NCBI GenBank assembly: GCA_014860805.1 | Contig: JACZJB010000006.1 | Coordinates: 1-45,195, forward strand | Source: Anaerolineales bacterium | GTDB taxonomy: Bacteria > Chloroflexota > Anaerolineae > Anaerolineales > Villigracilaceae | DNA: 45,195 bases | Reading direction: 5' to 3' | Shown here: piece by piece, positions 40,482 through 45,195 of the stretch | How positions within the stretch are numbered: position 1 is the stretch's first letter | Layout: every line of letters begins with the position of its first letter | The notes under the pieces: model-generated | The model's input: the letters and a program-made list of their open reading frames with translations, nothing else | Databases searched by the model: none | Told to the model about the DNA's origin: nothing | Translations under genes and position numbers: made by a program

Positions 40482-41885
40482 TTAATCCATCCACTTAATA
40501 ATCGCATCCCCAAACTCGGAGCACTTGATCTCTTTCGCGCCTTCCATCAGACGGGCGAAATCGTAGGTGACGGTTTTTGCAGCCACAGCACCTTCCATGC
40601 CTTTGACGATCAAGTCGGCAGCTTCGCCCCAACCCATGTAACGCAACATCATCTCACCCGAGAGAATGACCGAACCGGGGTTGACCTTGTCGAGGTCAGC
40701 GTACTTCGGCGCAGTGCCATGAGTCGCTTCAAAGATGGCGTGACCCGTCTCGTAGTTGATGTTCGCGCCCGGGGCAATGCCAATCCCGCCGACCTGTGCA
40801 GCCAATGCATCGGAGAGATAATCGCCGTTGAGATTCAACGTGGCGATTACATCATAATCTTTCGGGCGGATAAGCGTGAACTGCAAACTCACATCGGCAA
40901 TCGAGTCTTTGATGAGCAGCATCTTCTTCCACTTGCCGTCGCCGTGGGTATCCCATAACTTCAAGGCTTCTTCCACTTCGCTCTTAATATCGTTCTGCTG
41001 GGCAGGAGACATCATATCAAAGCCAGGATCGATCATCTTGGCATTTTCTTCAATCGACAGATTTGGATTGGCTTCCTTGTTTCCGAGAATCCAGGTTTCC
41101 CGTTCGGTCACGATGCGGTTACGGAATTCGCGTTTGGCGAGGGTATAGCCCCAATCCTTGAATGCGCCTTCGGTGAACTTCATGATGTTTCCCTTATGGA
41201 CGAAGTTCACGCTCTTGCGTTTATTCTCCAACGCCCATTGGATCGCAGCGCGCACGAGACGCTCGGTACCTTCCACAGACACGGGTTTGATGCCGATGCC
41301 CGCCGTATTCGGAAAACGCATCTTCGCATATTCCTTCGGGAAGGCTTCCTTGAACAAGCCCATGAATTTCTTATTGTCTTCGGTACCGTATTGGAATTCA
41401 ATCCCCGTGTAAATATCTTCCGTATTCTCGCGGAAAATGACCATGTCCACATGTTCGGGGTGCTTCACAGGGGAAGGCACTCCCTGATACCAACGCACGG
41501 GGCGCTGGCAAACATATAAGTCCAACAACTTGCGGAGCGCAACATTCAAAGAGCGAATGCCGCCGCCGATGGGAGTCGTGAGCGGTCCTTTGATGCCCAC
41601 CAAAAATTCGCGGAACGCTTCGGTGGTCTCATCGGGCAGCCAGCTCTGGAACATCTTGAACGGCTTTTCGCCCGCGTACACTTCCATCCAGTGGATTTTG
41701 CGCTTCCCGCCGTAGGCTTTTTCCACCGCCGCATCAAACACGCGCACCGAAGCGCGCCAGATATCGCGGCCTGTCCCGTCGCCCTCCACGAACGGAATGA
41801 TCGGATTATCGGGAACATTCAACTTCCCATTTTGGATTGAAATCTTCGCCCCGCCTGCAGGGACCGTAACATTAGTGTATGCCAT
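40482..41885 (-). CDS. icd: Isocitrate dehydrogenase (NADP+-type)
   Basis: Converts isocitrate to 2-oxoglutarate in the TCA cycle. 467 aa. It has the substrate loop RSLNVALR (111-118, Ser112 is the position phosphorylated in E. coli Icd), [36 protein letters not shown] and HGTAPKYAD (389-397), where Lys-Tyr after the Ala-Pro indicates NADP+ rather than NAD+. It is about 50 residues longer than E. coli Icd; the extra sequence lies at about 262-322, between LAKREF and KDSIAD. AGAGG lies 5 nt before ATG 41885. Single-gene unit. Confidence 0.95.
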   Translation of the reverse strand: MAYTNVTVPAGGAKISIQNGKLNVPDNPIIPFVEGDGTGRDIWRASVRVFDAAVEKAYGGKRKIHWMEVYAGEKPFKMFQSWLPDETTEAFREFLVGIKGPLTTPIGGGIRSLNVALRKLLDLYVCQRPVRWYQGVPSPVKHPEHVDMVIFRENTEDIYTGIEFQYGTEDNKKFMGLFKEAFPKEYAKMRFPNTAGIGIKPVSVEGTERLVRAAIQWALENKRKSVNFVHKGNIMKFTEGAFKDWGYTLAKREFRNRIVTERETWILGNKEANPNLSIEENAKMIDPGFDMMSPAQQNDIKSEVEEALKLWDTHGDGKWKKMLLIKDSIADVSLQFTLIRPKDYDVIATLNLNGDYLSDALAAQVGGIGIAPGANINYETGHAIFEATHGTAPKYADLDKVNPGSVILSGEMMLRYMGWGEAADLIVKGMEGAVAAKTVTYDFARLMEGAKEIKCSEFGDAIIKWMD

Positions 41886-42025
41886 GCTTACCTCTTTATC
41901 CTTTGGAAATTTTTTCGGATTATATCACCCGTGATATTTTGAACTAAGTGACGATTCTCTTAAATCCCGCCTCATTCTTAACCCAGCCTGTCTCCATTTC
42001 GAAAGCATTTTTCCACCCTGAAAGA

Positions 42026-43252
42026 TCAGCCCCCCTCGTCTTCATCGCTGAAAATGATTTCCTGCGCGAGCTTTTGTAATTCATCTGTGTCTCTGGTTTT
42101 GGCTGCGTCAAAATATTGCGAGAGCAGGTCCAGCGGACTCAAACTGCTCACCACCTGTCCCTCAGCGATCCGCACACGCGATTCACTTTGCGGCCTCTTC
42201 ACCAGATGGAATTCAAACGTGCCCTCGGTATATTTCCGCAGCGCGGATTCATCGATCAACGAATCCCATTCCCGCGGATAGTCCACCACCAACCGCACAA
42301 TCGCCTCAGACATTTCCTTCGGCTTGGGTAACGCCTCTTTAAGCACATCCGTCACATTCTCGCCTGACTTGAGAACGGTTCGGCGGTCAATGAATTTTCT
42401 CACTTCTGTGAGTTCGATCCATTCCACTTCAGTGTCCTTGCCTTTCTCAACCTCTGCAATGATAAAAAAGCGGTCTTCCTTCGCCTCGCCAAAGTCCACA
42501 CGTTCTATCGAGCCCGGGTAAATGACAGGCGGCTGATGTCCTTCATTAACATCCTGCGGCTTGTGGATATGTCCCATTGCCACATAACTAAGCTTTGGAT
42601 TCTTGACCAGGCTGCCGGTGAGCACCAGGTCGTTGCCCAACATCACCAATCGCTCGCCGCCAAACTTCGCGCCTTCAATCGAAGCGTGAGCTGTCAGAAC
42701 AATGGGCAGGGATGGGTCGGCTTCTTCAATCCATCCTTCGATCAATTCACCGATATTCCCTTCAATTCGCGAGAACGCATCTGTTGAATTGGTCTCACCT
42801 GTGGCAGCCATTAATCCAGAACGTGCCACCCATGGCATGGCAATCACCTGGACTGGCAAATCCCACAGATCTTTTGACGAAAGAAATTCAGGTTTTTGCA
42901 GCACGCGGATAAACGGCACATGCAGTGTGTCAAATTCCTGAATCGCATGCGCACGTCCCACTGCCGGGGAAATATCGTGGTTCCCCACCAACAATAAAGT
43001 GGGGATTTTTGCCTGAGACAACCGCATGATACGTTTACCCCATTCGCGTTGAAATGTGGGAGCGGGCGAACGGTCTTTGTAGGCGTCCCCGGCAAAGATG
43101 ACCATATCCACGTTTCGTTGAATCGCCGCATCGACAATCGTATCCAAAGATTTGAGAAAATCCAACACACGCAGAGGCAGCCCCGTCTGTGGGTCATGTC
43201 TGCCATAGTTGGCCATGTCAATATGCGCATCAGCGAAGTGGAGTATTTTCAT
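42026..43252 (-). CDS. SbcD/Mre11-type DNA-repair metallophosphoesterase
   Basis: A 408-aa calcineurin-like phosphoesterase. Metal motifs in order are FADAHID, FAGDAYKDR, LLVGNHDIS, LTAHASIEG and MGHIHKPQ, the Mre11/SbcD order. A C-terminal domain of about 150 residues with VKRPQSESRVRI and an acidic end (SDEDEGG) follows. SbcD works with the SMC-like ATPase SbcC as a double-strand nuclease, but no sbcC is in the window. The start is ATG 43252, 2 nt after the stop of the C39 peptidase gene; an upstream in-frame option overlaps that gene by 50 bp. Confidence 0.88.
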   Translation of the reverse strand: MKILHFADAHIDMANYGRHDPQTGLPLRVLDFLKSLDTIVDAAIQRNVDMVIFAGDAYKDRSPAPTFQREWGKRIMRLSQAKIPTLLLVGNHDISPAVGRAHAIQEFDTLHVPFIRVLQKPEFLSSKDLWDLPVQVIAMPWVARSGLMAATGETNSTDAFSRIEGNIGELIEGWIEEADPSLPIVLTAHASIEGAKFGGERLVMLGNDLVLTGSLVKNPKLSYVAMGHIHKPQDVNEGHQPPVIYPGSIERVDFGEAKEDRFFIIAEVEKGKDTEVEWIELTEVRKFIDRRTVLKSGENVTDVLKEALPKPKEMSEAIVRLVVDYPREWDSLIDESALRKYTEGTFEFHLVKRPQSESRVRIAEGQVVSSLSPLDLLSQYFDAAKTRDTDELQKLAQEIIFSDEDEGG

Positions 43253-43254
43253 GA

Positions 43255-44622
43255 TTACGGCTGCAATCCCAGCTCCTGCAATGCCTGCACAGCCGGGAAC
43301 CAATTTACATGGACTTTCAATGCCGCGCGGTAATCATCCACGGCAGCTTTGGTATTGCCGATCATATAATAGGCACGTCCGCGCCACAAGAGGGACTCTT
43401 CCAGTGTCGGGGTGGAGATCGTATCGTTCAACGTGGTATTGGCAAGATTGATCACGTCCTGATAGCGGGCGGAATAGTAATAGGAAAAATAGGGACCGGT
43501 CTGATACCACATCATACGGAAGGGGCGGTTGCCAACTTTGACATTCCAGCCCGCATAAACGGTGAATGCCTGGTCATAGGCATTGGCGGCATCCACATAT
43601 TGCTGCAAGGCAACATGGCTTGTTCCTTTGTTAAACCACGCAAAGAATAGATCATTCCCAGTCAGGGACTGGATATCATTTTGAGCCAGCTCAAGCGCGT
43701 GTTGGGAAGCCCACTTATCGTCAGCCCATGGACCAAGTATTTTCATCACTTCAGCCTCGCGGCCCGCAGGATAAACAACCATAAAGAGGTAGTTAAAAGA
43801 TCTCCATCCATCCAGGTAATCGTCGTAGGTACTTAATAGATCCTTGCCGGGTTTGAGATAGGCATCCTGCACGATGAAGCCGCCGCGCGCATCATCATAG
43901 CCTGTGGTGAAAAGGTAATGTCCGAGCCAGTCGATCTTTCCATTGTAGTCACGTTCATAGTATCCCTTCTCTACCACAACGGGATAGCCTGCTGCGATCA
44001 GGCGTTTAATGAGTTCCATATCGCCGCCATAGCGCGAGAGGGCGCGGTATTCCGTGTTGATATTGACAAAGTCCACAAGCTCGTAGGGCATGACGTTCTT
44101 ATCAGGCAGCCCCTGTTCAATGAAATTCTTCTTGGGGTCACCCGAGCCAGGTTTAACAACTTTGGCCACGTCATCACGAGTGCCTTTCCAGCCCCAAAAA
44201 TTAAGTGCCATTGTCAGGTTGGCGGGACCGCAATAGTTCCAGCGGTTGTGCTGGTCGACGTAGATAACTCCCGGCAGAATAACAGAATCAGGCAGGGGCG
44301 TGGATGTGACCGTCGGCGTGAGAGTAGGACCCGCCTTGGGCGTGGGAGTCCCCAAAGGGGGTGTTATCGCCTGCGAAGTTAATGTCAATGAATATTCAGC
44401 GCGAGTTGTCGCAATGACTGTTTCGATGGTAAGGGCGGTTTCGCCGCTGGGTTGAAAGACGGCATCGTTGGGCGGGTTGAAAAAGTAAACAATTCTTGTG
44501 CGTAGAAGATCCACACGAGTTGCGAAACGGTCATGCACGGGAGGCAAAAAGTACACACCGATGGCAAGCAATATTGCAACAGGAATGAACCATAATTTGT
44601 TTATATTTTTAAATCTTTGCAT
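43255..44622 (-). CDS. C39-family peptidase-like membrane protein with TPR repeats
   Basis: A 455-aa protein with one N-terminal membrane helix (about 11-29), a Thr/Pro-rich linker (about 86-112), a C39-like papain-fold domain and C-terminal TPR-type repeats. The catalytic Cys131 lies in WNYCGPANLTMAL, His235 in LGHYLFTTGYDD and Asp253 in VQDAY, so the triad is complete. TPR repeats are at about 300-450 (SHVALQQYVDAANAYDQAF, SLLWRGRAYYMIGNTKAAVDDYRAAL). The peptidase domain would be extracytoplasmic. The start is ATG 44622; TATAAT at 44634-44629 is 7 nt upstream, suggesting a leaderless transcript. Followed after 2 nt by the SbcD-like gene. Confidence 0.85.
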   Translation of the reverse strand: MQRFKNINKLWFIPVAILLAIGVYFLPPVHDRFATRVDLLRTRIVYFFNPPNDAVFQPSGETALTIETVIATTRAEYSLTLTSQAITPPLGTPTPKAGPTLTPTVTSTPLPDSVILPGVIYVDQHNRWNYCGPANLTMALNFWGWKGTRDDVAKVVKPGSGDPKKNFIEQGLPDKNVMPYELVDFVNINTEYRALSRYGGDMELIKRLIAAGYPVVVEKGYYERDYNGKIDWLGHYLFTTGYDDARGGFIVQDAYLKPGKDLLSTYDDYLDGWRSFNYLFMVVYPAGREAEVMKILGPWADDKWASQHALELAQNDIQSLTGNDLFFAWFNKGTSHVALQQYVDAANAYDQAFTVYAGWNVKVGNRPFRMMWYQTGPYFSYYYSARYQDVINLANTTLNDTISTPTLEESLLWRGRAYYMIGNTKAAVDDYRAALKVHVNWFPAVQALQELGLQP

Positions 44623-44805
44623 GGAAAGATTATAAAGCAAAACAAGATGTGAGTTTTATGTTCATCTCATTAAAGCACTGCTCCCACCGTACTACTGGAG
44701 TGCCTTCCTAATGCAATATTAATAATTACCCGTAACTTCCTGCCCGCAAAAACGACCTTTTTTATTAATACCAGTAGTGTGTTCACTTACCAAAGGAGTG
44801 TAAAA

Positions 44806-45195
44806 ATGCGAAAAAGTACCCTGTTTATCTCAGCCATGTTGACCATCTTCCTCATGGCGACCATGTTTGGAGCGGCGTCAGCCTACAAACAAATCGTGAA
44901 GAATAATGATGCGGCAACGACCAAATCAGAATCCGGGCCGATGATTGCCAACGTGCAGCCTACAGCTACAGTGGTTCCAACCGCTCAACCACTTGTGATT
45001 TCTCCGGAGCAAGCCACCACGGTTGCCATCGATTTTCTCGGCGACACGAATGTGTACAGCGTCGAGTCCGTCATCTATGAAAATGCTTCTGCCTACCTGG
45101 TTACTTTTAGCTCTGGTAATTTGGTTTATGTAAGTCCGTCAGGGGAAATCATCACGAACACCACTGTCCAGCCTGTGTACGTGGCTGCTTCAAGC
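44806..45195 (+). CDS. Exported PepSY-like domain protein, cut by window edge
   Basis: The first 130 residues are visible and the frame is open at the right edge. A signal sequence (residues 1-26, ending AASA) is followed by a Thr/Pro-rich linker. Then comes SPEQATTVAIDFLGDTNVYSVESVIYE and AYLVTFSSGNLVYVSPSGEI, the strand-helix-strand pattern of a PepSY domain. PepSY proteins are thought to inhibit peptidases, and a C39 peptidase is encoded divergently 183 bp away; the link is only suggestive. AAAGGAG lies 7-8 nt before ATG 44806. The intergenic region carries an ACTACTGG/CCAGTAGT inverted pair (44692 and 44771). Confidence 0.75.
   Translation, partial: MRKSTLFISAMLTIFLMATMFGAASAYKQIVKNNDAATTKSESGPMIANVQPTATVVPTAQPLVISPEQATTVAIDFLGDTNVYSVESVIYENASAYLVTFSSGNLVYVSPSGEIITNTTVQPVYVAASS

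Overview
The window looks like a chromosomal segment from an Anaerolineae-type member of the Chloroflexota. This is inferred from gene content, not from a marker phylogeny. The pointers are secreted lipoproteins with Thr/Pro-rich linkers, a split b6-type cytochrome b whose subunit IV is fused to a di-haem cytochrome c, Flp-type pilins, and a mevalonate kinase beside a decaprenyl-phosphate phosphoribosyltransferase-like protein. No rRNA, tRNA, CRISPR array, transposase or phage gene was seen. Coding density is high and most operons end in clear hairpin terminators, often shared by convergent genes.

Layout. 1-3660 (minus): a cut-off membrane protein, then the operon GH8 lipoprotein - UbiA-family prenyl-phosphate transferase - mevalonate kinase - small ORF. 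3709-4952 (plus): TlyA-type rRNA methyltransferase and a zinc-ribbon protein. 4990-9738: a metal-homeostasis block with a Ca2+-type P-type ATPase behind a yybP-ykoY (Mn2+) riboswitch, a GNAT acetyltransferase, and a TerC-family protein behind a second structured leader of unclear class. 9761-14120: a GT-C-type membrane glycosyltransferase, then a CcmC-like protein, an MFS transporter and a membrane-anchored methyltransferase. 14168-14745: tandem Flp pilin genes. 14945-19980 (plus): imidazolonepropionase, a membrane diguanylate cyclase, arginase, an inositol-monophosphatase-family protein and a small membrane protein. 19942-25616: a VIT-family metal transporter, two secreted phosphoesterase lipoproteins, small stress-type or unknown proteins and an AraC regulator. 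25805-29271 (plus): an ABC exporter, then an autoregulated TetR/hydrolase pair with two matching operators. 29329-33425: DinB-like protein, a DUF4258/YgiT toxin-antitoxin-like pair, PhzF, a membrane LuxR regulator and a DUF2306 protein. 33491-41885: a respiratory block with sdhCDAB (minus), Rieske - cytochrome b - subunit IV/cytochrome c (plus), an FKBP and NADP-type isocitrate dehydrogenase. 42026-45195: SbcD/Mre11-like nuclease, C39 peptidase and a cut-off PepSY-like exported protein.

How the genes fit together. The respiratory block carries TCA-cycle electrons (isocitrate and succinate dehydrogenases) toward a quinol-oxidising bc complex. The metal block (P-type ATPase, TerC and, elsewhere, VIT) suggests manganese export controlled by transcription attenuation. 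HutI and arginase point to amino-acid catabolism next to a c-di-GMP signalling enzyme. The most novel-looking item is the TerC leader. Its promoter and terminator closely match those of the Mn2+ riboswitch about 1.6 kb away, but its aptamer region lacks the canonical core.
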